Of a stretch of DNA of 64,000 nt, positions 1 through 8,301 are shown in pieces. The notes under the pieces were generated by a model. It was not told the origin of the DNA, did no database searches, and worked only from the letters and a program-made list of their open reading frames with translations. Source of the DNA: Rhizobium sp. BK316 (GTDB lineage: Bacteria; Pseudomonadota; Alphaproteobacteria; Rhizobiales; Rhizobiaceae); assembly GCF_014193695.1 (NCBI RefSeq), contig NZ_JACHZR010000001.1, positions 161,309 to 225,308 on the forward strand. Reading direction: 5' to 3'. Both the position numbers and the translations under genes were made by a program. Each line of letters opens with the position of its first letter. Within the stretch, counting starts at the first letter, position 1.

Positions 1-611
1 CAATGTGGGTTCGCCTCAAGTCCATCCCTGACGAGTTCGTAGACGAGGCGTTCCGGCCGGCTGATTTTTGCATCGTAATAAATCCCGCCGGCAACGATGT
101 CCGGCGTGACATGTGGCATTTCCTGCCTGGCCTTCCTTTTCAGGATCAGGCGGTGGCGCGGCATCACACGATCGCGCGAACCGAAGAAGTCATAAAGGGA
201 AAGACCGATCTTGATGAGCACGGCTCCGCGGCTGCGGGGCGCGGTCTTGGAACCGGCCAATGTCCTGAGTGCCGCCCAGATGCCGCGTGTCCAGGAAAAG
301 ACCGGAATGAATGTCGGCAGCGCCTCGACGCAATGCGGTGCGTTTTTCAAGAGCAGATTACGCTCCAGAGTGGATTGGGCGACCAGGCCGAATTCCCCGG
401 TTTCCAGATATTTCAATCCACCGTGTATGAGGCGGGAGGGTGCTGCACTCGTTCCGGAACCGAAGTCCGACTTGTCGACGATCATGCAGCTGACGCCCTG
501 TAGCGCCAGGTCGCGAAACAGGCCGGCGCCATTGATGCCTGCTCCGAGGATGACGACGTCAATGTCGTTCTCGCTTGTATCCGGGCTGCGCTCGAGAGGG
601 GTGAGGGTCAT
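1..611 (-). CDS. GlpD-like FAD-dependent polyol-phosphate dehydrogenase (3' end outside window)
   Basis: The gene starts at an ATG at 611-609 and runs off the left edge; about 203 residues are visible. The N-terminus has a Rossmann FAD-binding motif, GAGINGAG, at about residues 23-30. It is followed by the GTSAAPSRLIHGGLKYLE segment typical of the glycerol-3-phosphate dehydrogenase (GlpD/EryB) family. The start lies 12 nt after the stop of the FGGY kinase, so the two are probably co-transcribed. By family, it should oxidise a phosphorylated polyol to a ketose phosphate and pass electrons to the respiratory chain. The substrate is unknown. It resembles EryB at 9909-11420 in type, but the sequence differs clearly, so it is not a simple duplicate. 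The missing C-terminus means intactness cannot be judged. Confidence 0.85.
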   Translation of the reverse strand, partial: MTLTPLERSPDTSENDIDVVILGAGINGAGLFRDLALQGVSCMIVDKSDFGSGTSAAPSRLIHGGLKYLETGEFGLVAQSTLERNLLLKNAPHCVEALPTFIPVFSWTRGIWAALRTLAGSKTAPRSRGAVLIKIGLSLYDFFGSRDRVMPRHRLILKRKARQEMPHVTPDIVAGGIYYDAKISRPERLVYELVRDGLEANPH

Positions 612-623
612 GGCACTGTCGTC

Positions 624-2159
624 CTAAACTGCGGCACCTGCCGCGCTTTCCGGTGCAAGGCCAGCGATCTTTGGCCAGAGCGGCTTCATTGTTTCGGCGA
701 TCTCCAGGAACAGCCGGTAGCGCTTCTCATAGTCGGCGCTGCGGATGGGATTTGGCCTGCAGGTTTCGCCCTGTTTTTCCGTCGTCGACGCGCTTTGCGG
801 ATCTGCGTAGATACCGGCGCCTGCGCCGGCGCAAAGTGCGGCTCCCCAGGCGGCGGCCTCGTCGGCGCCGGTCACCGTCACCGGCATTGCAAGAACGTCG
901 GCAAACATCTGGACGACGGCGGGGTTGCGCGATACTCCGCCGGCAAGCCGCGCCTCCGTGAAGGCAAAGCCGTCGCGCAGCGCATCGACATGGATGCGGT
1001 GGTTGAATGCGATCCCCTCCAGCACGGCGCGCAGCATGTCGCCGCGGTCATGCCAGCCGCCGAGTCCGAAGAAAGCCGCGCTTGCCGAAGCGCCATAAGG
1101 CGATCCGTAGAGATAGGGATGGAAAAGTACGGGAGAGGGGCGCTCGAAAGCCGCGTCGATCTCGGATGCGAGCAGAGCGTGGATGGATGTGCCCTCGGCT
1201 TCGCAACGTGCCCAATCGCCCGCGCATAGTTTTTCGATGAACCATTCGTAATTCGCGCTTGATGCAGGCGAAATCGACATGCTGTTCCAGACGCCCGGTG
1301 CAATTCCGTTGCGGCAGAACCAGCGTCGATCGACGCGCGGCTCAGAAGACAGCGTCTCATTGATCGAATAGGTGCCGGCAATGACGGCAACGACACCATC
1401 GGCATAGCCACCCGCGCCAAGGGCGGATGCCGTAACATCGTGCAAGCCGGCAGCCACCGGCGTGCCCTCGACAAGGCCGGTCAAGCGCGCCGCATCGGCT
1501 GTGATGTGTCCAACGATCTCGTCCGAGCGTGCAGCAGGCGGCAGAGCGCCAACAAGCGCCTGCAAGCCGAACAGACGCAGGGCGTCCTCGCTATAGTCTT
1601 GTGTCCTTACATTGGTGAATGAGGTGCTGGCTTCGGTCCGATCTGTACCGACAGTGCCGGTCAGGCAAAAGCGCAGCCAGTCCTTGCAGCTCATGATGTG
1701 GCCGATACGCCTGAACCGTTCCGGCTCATGGTCGCGCATCCAGGCCAGCAGCGCCGACGGCGCGGAGACATGCGGGACTTGACCTGTCAGCTCGATCGCC
1801 TCTTCGGCGACCTCATTCTTCATCCACTGATCGACGATATCGCCTGCGCGGCTGTCCAGCGATACGATGCCGTTGCCAAGCGGCATCCGCGACTGATCCA
1901 GCACATAGATTCCGTCGCCATGCGCCGTTGCCGCGACGGCCTGGATATCGTTTGCCGGCCGGCCGCTGAGAGCGATGGCCTCGCGGATCGCTTCGACCGT
2001 TGCGATCCACAATTCGTGCATGTCCCGTTCCACGAACCGCGGCCTCGGGATGAGCTGGGTCACGCGCCGCCTGGCGACAGCGATGGGTGTGCCGTCTATA
2101 TCGAAAATGACGGCCTTCGTGACAGTCAGGCCACTATCGATCCCGAGAAGGCTCGGCAT
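624..2159 (-). CDS. FGGY-family carbohydrate kinase
   Basis: A 511-residue cytoplasmic sugar or polyol kinase of the FGGY family, of normal family length. The N-terminal ATPase-fold motif GIDSGLTVTKA is at about residues 6-16, a GDG motif near residue 89, and the C-terminal LAGGVSRNPAVVQMFAD block near residue 405 is the usual FGGY signature region. It lies between a DeoR regulator (36 nt upstream) and a GlpD-like dehydrogenase (12 nt downstream). This kinase-then-FAD-dehydrogenase order parallels eryA-eryB on the other arm of the locus. I infer that it phosphorylates a polyol or ketose imported by the adjacent transporter. L-xylulose or another pentulose is possible, but the sequence does not decide the substrate. 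Confidence 0.87.
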   Translation of the reverse strand: MPSLLGIDSGLTVTKAVIFDIDGTPIAVARRRVTQLIPRPRFVERDMHELWIATVEAIREAIALSGRPANDIQAVAATAHGDGIYVLDQSRMPLGNGIVSLDSRAGDIVDQWMKNEVAEEAIELTGQVPHVSAPSALLAWMRDHEPERFRRIGHIMSCKDWLRFCLTGTVGTDRTEASTSFTNVRTQDYSEDALRLFGLQALVGALPPAARSDEIVGHITADAARLTGLVEGTPVAAGLHDVTASALGAGGYADGVVAVIAGTYSINETLSSEPRVDRRWFCRNGIAPGVWNSMSISPASSANYEWFIEKLCAGDWARCEAEGTSIHALLASEIDAAFERPSPVLFHPYLYGSPYGASASAAFFGLGGWHDRGDMLRAVLEGIAFNHRIHVDALRDGFAFTEARLAGGVSRNPAVVQMFADVLAMPVTVTGADEAAAWGAALCAGAGAGIYADPQSASTTEKQGETCRPNPIRSADYEKRYRLFLEIAETMKPLWPKIAGLAPESAAGAAV

Positions 2160-2195
2160 GCGTATTCACCTTTCTATCGTGACCGGGCAGTCCGG

Positions 2196-3038
2196 TCACA
2201 TGCGTCCGCCACTGGTCCTGGCAACGACGACATTGATATCCCTGGACCGCATCCGATCGATGTGGACAGGCAGCGTCTTGTCGTCGACGATGACGACGTC
2301 GAATTCATCGAGCGCCGCGAAGCTGTGAAGCGCGCGCCGTTCGAACTTTGTATGGTCGGCAAGCAGGATGCGTTTGACGGAACAGTCGAACATGGCACGC
2401 TTCGTATCGACGGTTTCGGGCGATTGGTGCAGCACGATCCCGTCGCTGATGGCGGACATCGAGATGAACGCGATATCCGCCCGCAGACCCTTGATCTCAC
2501 TGATCGTCATGCGCCCCATGAAAGCATTGCACCAGTTGTAATACTGGCCGCCGAGCGCCAGCAGGGTGACATCGTGCATGCCGGTCAGCGCATTCATCAA
2601 CGTCAGCGAGTTGGTGATGGCGGTGATCGGCACTTTTGCGGAAAGGTGCGATGCCATCTGTAATACGGTCGTCGAGTCGTCGAAGAAGATCGCCTGTCCC
2701 GGCTCCACGAATTGCATTGCCGCCTCTGCAATCACCTTCTTTTCCGCCGACTGTCGGCTCGAGCGGTAGACATCGCTGGACTCGATCAGATTGGTGGCCG
2801 CCGCAGTGACGATCCCGCGCGTTTTCCTGAAGATCCCGCGGCTCACGAGCTCATCCACATCGCGATGCGCCGTCATCAGGCTGATGCCGAAGCGGTCGGT
2901 CAGATCTTCGATCCGCATCGAACCCTCGCTCATGACGGCCTCCGCGATCATGCGCCGGCGGGCGACCTGGCGTGTCTGGCGGCTGTCGCTGGTCAACTGG
3001 TCCAACAGCTCATCGCCCTGATTGGTCTTCTGTGTCAC
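2196..3038 (-). CDS. DeoR/GlpR-family transcriptional regulator
   Basis: A 280-residue regulator. The N-terminal DeoR helix-turn-helix spans about residues 28-85, including RIEDLTDRFGISLMTAHRDV. It is followed by the DeoRC sugar-phosphate sensor domain with DDSTTVLQMA and ITNSLTLMNAL blocks. The family usually represses catabolic operons and responds to a phosphorylated sugar. It sits between the transporter binding-protein gene and the FGGY kinase on the same strand, so it probably controls the kinase/dehydrogenase pair, the transporter, or both. A strong hairpin at 3143-3162 separates it from the binding-protein gene, which suggests its own promoter in the 130-nt gap. Confidence 0.88.
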   Translation of the reverse strand: MTQKTNQGDELLDQLTSDSRQTRQVARRRMIAEAVMSEGSMRIEDLTDRFGISLMTAHRDVDELVSRGIFRKTRGIVTAAATNLIESSDVYRSSRQSAEKKVIAEAAMQFVEPGQAIFFDDSTTVLQMASHLSAKVPITAITNSLTLMNALTGMHDVTLLALGGQYYNWCNAFMGRMTISEIKGLRADIAFISMSAISDGIVLHQSPETVDTKRAMFDCSVKRILLADHTKFERRALHSFAALDEFDVVIVDDKTLPVHIDRMRSRDINVVVARTSGGRM

Positions 3039-3142
3039 GGGTCACCCTTGTCGCTGAATTCCATACCCCAGCTTCGTATAGTGATTGCCGTGCCAAGGCA
3101 AAGAAGGCGAAAGCGGCTTGATGTGGTTGAAAGGGTCAAGAA

Positions 3143-3162
3143 GGGCGCCCGGTCGGGCGCCC
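3143..3162 (-). terminator. Stem-loop terminator after the binding-protein gene
   Basis: GGGCGCCC, GGTC and GGGCGCCC form an 8-bp GC-only stem with a 4-nt loop. Read on the minus strand it lies 9 nt after the stop of the binding-protein gene at 3172 and is followed by TTCTT. This fits an intrinsic terminator ending the transporter operon before deoR, though the T-run is broken. Confidence 0.6.
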
Positions 3163-3171
3163 TCCATCGCA

Positions 3172-4119
3172 TTATTGGGCCAGAACGAATGGGCCGGTAT
3201 ACTTGTCGATATTGTCCTTGGTGATCAGCAGGCAATCGAACAGCTGCTTTTCGCTCTTGGCGCCGGTGCTGCCCGTCTTGATGACGTTATCAGCCTGCTT
3301 GACGGCCTCTTCGGAGAAGACGGCAACGGGCTGCAGGACGGTGTACTGCAACTCGCCTGCCTTGATCGCGGCGACCGCATCCGGTGAGCCGTCGAAGCCG
3401 CCGACCTTGACGTTGGCAAGCTTGCCGGCTTCTTTCAGCGCTGCGATCGCGCCGAGTGCCATTTCGTCATTGCCGGAGATCACGCCGATGATGTCGGGAT
3501 TGGCCTGCAGCATGGACTGCATCTTGTTGTGACCCTGGGTGCGGTCCCAGTTGGCGACTTCCTGGGCGACCTTCTGAAGGTCGGGATACTGTGTCAGGAC
3601 GGTCTCGTAGCCGTTGGAGCGCGTGGCGGCGTTGTTGTCAGACGGTGCGCCCAAGAGTTCGGCATACTTGCCCTTGTCGCCGACCGCTTCGACCCACTGC
3701 TGCGCGCCGATCGCCGCGCCCTGGGCGTTGTTCGAAACGAGCTGCGCCTTGGCGAGGCCCTCCTGGTTGATCTCGGCATTGACGAGAATGACCGGGATAC
3801 CGGCGGCAACCGCCTTCTTGACCGCGCCGATCGAACCGTCGGCATTGGCCGGATCGAGGATGATGGCGACCGACTTGTTGGTGATAGCCGTGTCGATCAG
3901 GTTGCTTTCGGTGTTGGTGTCGCCCTTATGCGCACTGACCGAGGCGGTGTAGCCGAGCTTTTCGGCTGTCGCCTTGGCGACATTGCCTTCCGTCAGCCAA
4001 TAGGGATTGGATGGATCATTGACGATGATCGTCATCTGGCCCGCCGCCCAGGCGGAGCTGACGAGGATCGGGGCAACAGCTGCGGCTGCCAGAAGAATGC
4101 GCATGCCTTTCTTAAACAT
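3172..4119 (-). CDS. eryG: Ribose-type sugar ABC transporter, periplasmic binding protein (probable EryG)
   Basis: A 315-residue periplasmic binding protein of the RbsB/peripla_BP_4 type. The N-terminal signal peptide (MFKKGMRILLAAAAVAPILV onward) ends at about residue 26 after SSAWA. The mature protein begins with TIIVNDPSNPYW, which fits the usual first strand of this family, and has the GGFDGSPDAVAAI hinge-region block near residue 240. It is the last gene of the DUF2291-ATPase-permease-binding-protein operon. The 108-nt gap upstream holds a small hairpin (4148-4164), a common way of raising binding-protein mRNA levels. Its position divergent from eryABCD makes erythritol the likely ligand. 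The eryEFG naming follows Rhizobium leguminosarum and is an inference from context. Confidence 0.85.
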   Translation of the reverse strand: MFKKGMRILLAAAAVAPILVSSAWAAGQMTIIVNDPSNPYWLTEGNVAKATAEKLGYTASVSAHKGDTNTESNLIDTAITNKSVAIILDPANADGSIGAVKKAVAAGIPVILVNAEINQEGLAKAQLVSNNAQGAAIGAQQWVEAVGDKGKYAELLGAPSDNNAATRSNGYETVLTQYPDLQKVAQEVANWDRTQGHNKMQSMLQANPDIIGVISGNDEMALGAIAALKEAGKLANVKVGGFDGSPDAVAAIKAGELQYTVLQPVAVFSEEAVKQADNVIKTGSTGAKSEKQLFDCLLITKDNIDKYTGPFVLAQ

Positions 4120-4227
4120 AGTCTCTCTCCCTTTGTGAGTTCAGGTGCTGCCGGAAACCGGCGGTGCTTTCCGCGATCGGCCTTTTGGAAATCCAGGTGC
4201 CGTCGTGGATAAGTTCTGCTGCTGACG

Positions 4228-5280
4228 TCAGGACGATTTTGCCCGACGCCCGTATTGGATACTGTTCATGAGGACCGCGAGGACGATGACTGAGCCGGTA
4301 AAGACCGTCTGCCAGTAGGCCGACACACCGATGATGACGAGGCCGTCCGACAGGAAGCCGATCACAAAGGCGCCGAGCATCGTGCCGCGCACGGTGCCGC
4401 GACCGCCGGTCAGCGCCGCGCCGCCGATGACGACGGCTGCGATTGCCGTCAATTCGTAGGTCGTACCCGCCGTCGGACCGGCAGAGGTCAGCTGCGACGA
4501 CAGGACCAGACCGGCAATTGCCGCGCAGACGCCCGACAGCACGTAGACGATGATCTTGACGCGCTTAACCGGCACGCCCGAGAGATCGGCCGCGCGCTCG
4601 TTGCCGCCGGAGGCGTAAAGCCAGCGGCCGAAAGCCGTGCGGCTCAAGACGATGCCGCAGATGATCGCGAGCACGGCGAGCACGATGACGCCGATCGGAA
4701 TGCCGGCGAGGCGGTTGAAGCCGAGCCAGTCGAAACCGGTATTGCCAAGTTCCGGACGGCCGCCGAGATTGTTGTAGGTCAGGCCGTTGGTCATCAGCAG
4801 CGCAATGCCGCGGGCGACATAGAGCACGCCGAGCGAGGCGACGAAGGCTGGAACCTTCAGATAGGCAACCAGCACGCCATTGACTGCGCCGACGACAGCG
4901 CCGAGAGCGCAGGTGATGACCACAACTGCCCAAACGGGCGGATAGAGAATGACGCCGAAGGCGTTAAGCGTGACGCCCTGCATGAGGAAGCCGGCAATGC
5001 AACCCGCAAGCCCGAGCGTCGAGCCGACCGACAGGTCGATGCCGCCATTCAGGATCACCAGAAGCATCCCGATCGCCAGAATGCCGAAGATCGCGACATG
5101 CGAGGCCATGGTCAGGAAGTTGCTGAGGGTGAAGTAATAGGGCGACAGGAAGGAGAAGACAGCGATGATGACGATCAGCGCGAAGAAGGCGCGGCCCTCC
5201 AGGATCAGGCGCACGAGATTGGTGTTGCGCTTCTGCCCATGCGACACTGACTTCTGTTCGGTAATGTTCGTGACTGACAT
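4228..5280 (-). CDS. eryF: Ribose-type sugar ABC transporter permease (probable EryF)
   Basis: A 350-residue inner-membrane permease of the RbsC/BPD_transp_2 family. It has many hydrophobic segments and the family signature GGIDLSVGS at about residues 80-88, plus GGAALTGGRGTVRGT near residue 287. It would form a homodimeric channel with the ATPase encoded 23 nt upstream. Gene order and spacing show it belongs to the erythritol-region transporter. The first 30 residues are hydrophilic and cytoplasmic, as usual for the family. Confidence 0.9.
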   Translation of the reverse strand: MSVTNITEQKSVSHGQKRNTNLVRLILEGRAFFALIVIIAVFSFLSPYYFTLSNFLTMASHVAIFGILAIGMLLVILNGGIDLSVGSTLGLAGCIAGFLMQGVTLNAFGVILYPPVWAVVVITCALGAVVGAVNGVLVAYLKVPAFVASLGVLYVARGIALLMTNGLTYNNLGGRPELGNTGFDWLGFNRLAGIPIGVIVLAVLAIICGIVLSRTAFGRWLYASGGNERAADLSGVPVKRVKIIVYVLSGVCAAIAGLVLSSQLTSAGPTAGTTYELTAIAAVVIGGAALTGGRGTVRGTMLGAFVIGFLSDGLVIIGVSAYWQTVFTGSVIVLAVLMNSIQYGRRAKSS

Positions 5281-5303
5281 AATCAGTGCTCCATAATTCC
5301 GGG

Positions 5304-6848
5304 CTAGTGCGCGACCACGGCTTCGCCTGAAGCGGCCATGATCTTTTCCTTGGTGACGTCAGCACCGAATTCCGCTGAGATCCGGCCGCGATGCATGACG
5401 ATGATGCGGTGCGCGATGCTCAGGCACTCGTTGACCTCGGACGTCGAGTAGATGACGGCGAGACCCTGGCGGGCGCGTTCGGCAAGAAGCTTGAAGACTT
5501 CCGCCTTGGCGCCGATGTCGATGCCGCGGCTCGGCTCGTCGAGAAGAATGACCTTCGGGTCGGTCGCCAGCATCTTGCCGATGACCACCTTCTGCTGGTT
5601 GCCGCCCGACAGCGAGCCGATGGCGGCCTCTCCTCCATCGGTTTTCACATGGACTTTGCGAATGGAGGCATCGACGAGCTCACGCTCGCGACGGCCGGAT
5701 GTGAACAACCCCTTGGTGAAGGCGCCGATGCTGGCGAGCGACAGGTTGGAGCCGACCGTCATCGTCTGGACGAGGCCGTCGCGCTGGCGATCCTCTGGCA
5801 CCAGCACGAGGCCGCTTGCGATACGTCCGGCGATGCTCAAATGCCCGACATCCCGGCCTTCAAGACGAATGGTCCCGCCACTGGCGCGCAACCGTCCGGC
5901 CACGCATTCCAGAAGCTCGGTACGGCCGGCGCCCATCAGGCCGTAGATACAGACGACCTCTCCGGCCCGCACGTCCAGCGACAGGCGGTCGACCGAATTG
6001 AAAGCCGATCCGGAGGGGCCGGAAACGGTGAGATTGCCGATCGAAAGCGCAGGCTTACCGAACGCATAACCCTCGGGCGGGCTGCCGAGATCGAAGTTGT
6101 CGCCCACCATGTTTCGCACGATCCATTCGAGATCGATGTCCCTGCGTTGCGCATAGGCAGTCATCGTGCCATCGCGCAGCACGACCGCATGGTGGGTGAT
6201 CTGCAGCGCTTCCTCAAGATGATGCGAGATATAGACGATCGACACGCCGCGATCGGTCAGGTCATGGATGACCCTGAAAAGTACCTCGACTTCGGTGGCG
6301 CTGAGCGCTGAAGTCGGCTCATCCATGATCAGGATACGCGAATTGACGGACAGTGCCCGAGCGATTTCGACGATCTGCTGCTGGCCGAGACGCAGATCTT
6401 CCACCTTGGTCAGCGGATCGATCTCCTCTTCCAGTTCTTCCATCAAAATGCGCGTCTGGCGCTCTTCCTCCGCGAAGTCGACGACGCCGCCCTTGATGAT
6501 TTCGCGGCCCATGAAGATGTTGTCGCGAACGCTGAGATTGGGCGCGAGGCTGAGCTCCTGGTGAATGATCGAGATGCCGCATTCGCGTGCATGAGTGGAA
6601 GAGCTGAAGCTGATTGGCGCGCCATCGAGAATGATCTCGCCTGACGTCGGCTGGACGACGCCTGAAAGGATCTTCATCAGGGTCGACTTGCCTGCGCCGT
6701 TCTCGCCGAAAAGCGTCGTCACCTGTCCACGATGAATATCGAAATTGACGCCTTTGAGAGCATGCACATTGCCATAGGATTTGGCTATGTTGCGGGCAGC
6801 CAGGACGACCTCGCCAAGGGTCTCTGATATGGGCATCGGCTCGCTCAT
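5304..6848 (-). CDS. eryE: Sugar ABC transporter ATP-binding protein, double NBD (probable EryE)
   Basis: A 514-residue double ATPase of the RbsA/MglA type. The first half has a good Walker A (GENGAGKST, about 53-61) and Walker B (ILIMDEPTSAL, near 176). The second half has the usual degenerate Walker A (GLMGAGRTE), a clear signature LSGGNQQKV near residue 420, and Walker B VILLDEPSRGID. Its ATG overlaps the stop of the DUF2291 gene (ATGA, 6845-6848), so the two are translationally coupled. It powers uptake through the adjacent permease. Confidence 0.92.
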   Translation of the reverse strand: MSEPMPISETLGEVVLAARNIAKSYGNVHALKGVNFDIHRGQVTTLFGENGAGKSTLMKILSGVVQPTSGEIILDGAPISFSSSTHARECGISIIHQELSLAPNLSVRDNIFMGREIIKGGVVDFAEEERQTRILMEELEEEIDPLTKVEDLRLGQQQIVEIARALSVNSRILIMDEPTSALSATEVEVLFRVIHDLTDRGVSIVYISHHLEEALQITHHAVVLRDGTMTAYAQRRDIDLEWIVRNMVGDNFDLGSPPEGYAFGKPALSIGNLTVSGPSGSAFNSVDRLSLDVRAGEVVCIYGLMGAGRTELLECVAGRLRASGGTIRLEGRDVGHLSIAGRIASGLVLVPEDRQRDGLVQTMTVGSNLSLASIGAFTKGLFTSGRRERELVDASIRKVHVKTDGGEAAIGSLSGGNQQKVVIGKMLATDPKVILLDEPSRGIDIGAKAEVFKLLAERARQGLAVIYSTSEVNECLSIAHRIIVMHRGRISAEFGADVTKEKIMAASGEAVVAH

Positions 6849-7501
6849 TTGACGGTGACCTTGACCGGAGTGACGAGCCAGTTCTTGGGGTTGATCAGTT
6901 TGAACACGCCGACGACGGTCGCCGTCTTGCCATCGAGCTGGTCCGGATCGAGGCCGGCGAATACGGCCTTCTTCATCTCGTTATTGATCGCCGAACCGGC
7001 ATCCTGATACTGGATCTGGTTCGTGAACTGGCCGAACTCGATCGCGCCCGTGGCATCGCGGAGGTCCGTGCCATTGACCGCAGGGCCGGTCTGGACACGG
7101 ACCACCGTCTCGGGGGGAAGGCCGTCGATCTTCATCTCGTTTGTATTGGATTTGCGTGCGCCGAAGGTGCCGGTCAGCGTCACCGGGATGACCGGGCCTG
7201 TGCTCGTGGCAACGCCGTATTTCTCACCGGCCGCCTTCTTGTCCGCAGCGATCGCCGCTGCGAGGTCCTGCGCGGCCACGGCTCTCTTCTCGACATCCGC
7301 CTGGATCTTCGGAAATTGCTCGGCGCCGAAGGATTCCGGAGAAAAGGCCTGCTGCCGCACATCGCTCTCCGAGCCGATCTTGACGACCTTGGTGTCGAGC
7401 GCGATTGCGCCGACGAGCGCGGCCGCCACAACGGCACTGACGATGAGCTTGAAGCTGCCTTTGCCTGGCGCAGATGCTGCGTGAGCGGGTTGAGTATTCA
7501 T
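6845..7501 (-). CDS. DUF2291-family membrane-anchored periplasmic protein
   Basis: A 218-residue protein with one N-terminal hydrophobic segment (about residues 18-36) and a hydrophilic remainder with an Ala/Lys-rich helix, then a beta-rich stretch. The layout and its place at the head of a ribose-type ABC operon match the DUF2291 family, which often accompanies such transporters and has no proven biochemical role. It is the first gene of the minus-strand operon and is coupled to the ATPase by a 4-nt overlap. I infer an accessory role in uptake, for example presenting substrate or stabilising the complex. It has no Cys in the signal region, so it is anchored rather than lipidated. Confidence 0.75.
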   Translation of the reverse strand: MNTQPAHAASAPGKGSFKLIVSAVVAAALVGAIALDTKVVKIGSESDVRQQAFSPESFGAEQFPKIQADVEKRAVAAQDLAAAIAADKKAAGEKYGVATSTGPVIPVTLTGTFGARKSNTNEMKIDGLPPETVVRVQTGPAVNGTDLRDATGAIEFGQFTNQIQYQDAGSAINNEMKKAVFAGLDPDQLDGKTATVVGVFKLINPKNWLVTPVKVTVK

Positions 7502-8301
7502 TGCTGGCGACCTTTGCGGCTGGTCGGATCTATGTCGAAAGAGGAGGAAACCGGTGAAAGCCTTACGGCTGCTTCATCGAAGACGGTGCGTGTCGAAACC
7601 CGCATCGGCGCGCAAAAACATGCCGAGCTGCAAAGCGCGATGATGAGCGGAAAGAATGTGCATCCGAACCTCCTCAATACCGAACCGGCGATTGTCTCCT
7701 CCAACCGCTAGGACCGTGATTTTCTATCAGCGGCGATGACCGCGTGATAGGTAAGTGGTATTTATGTCAAAAATCATGTTATCAAATTCTGCGTCTGTCA
7801 ACAGGTCTTTTGGTCGGCTAGCTCCTATGGTATGAAATACGCAGCTTCTGTGCACAGCGATTTAAGGAGCTTTTCCGCATGTTTCGCCGTCACCAAGGCG
7901 GCCGGGGCCTTCGCGCAAAATTTATCTATATAATTGATTATAAATCATAAAATAAATCTTATCCAACACTCTGCACATTCGATCGCTGGCGAAATGGTTC
8001 AAGAGAGTGGTTACGCCTTGCTCTTATCATGAATAATATTCTACATGAAAAAAATTTCACAGTCAGCAAAATCTTACTGGAACAATGATATCTTTGTGTT
8101 ATGTTTTTGATGAGGCCCTGGGAGGTTTCGAAGAGCATCAAGTCTGCAAACCGCCAAGGTGTGATGCCGGCTTTGCTCCTGGATTCGAAGTGTGGTCGTC
8201 TACGCTATTTGCAGTCTGTGGCGATCAGGAGGATGTGAGACATGACATCGACGCGCGCTTTGCCCCTCGCGACGTTCGACCTGGCAGGCGGATAATCTCA
8301 G
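7502..8301. other. 800-bp divergent intergenic region of the erythritol locus
   Basis: No convincing gene lies here; the short ORFs have no recognisable content. The centre (about 7920-8060) is markedly AT-rich compared with its surroundings. It includes an imperfect palindrome around GATT-ATA-AATC at 7936-7946. This is where promoters and EryD or DeoR operators for the divergent transporter operon and eryABCD would be expected, but I cannot assign individual sites with confidence. Confidence 0.6.

Noticed and set aside
653..1474. Long ORFs antisense to or in other frames of the FGGY kinase
   Set aside because: Arg/Ser-rich translations with no family features; the kinase frame carries clear motifs.
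7498..7704. Short minus-strand ORF at the head of the DUF2291 operon
   Set aside because: It has one hydrophobic stretch and a few Cys but overlaps the DUF2291 start and has no ribosome site or known relatives that I recognise.
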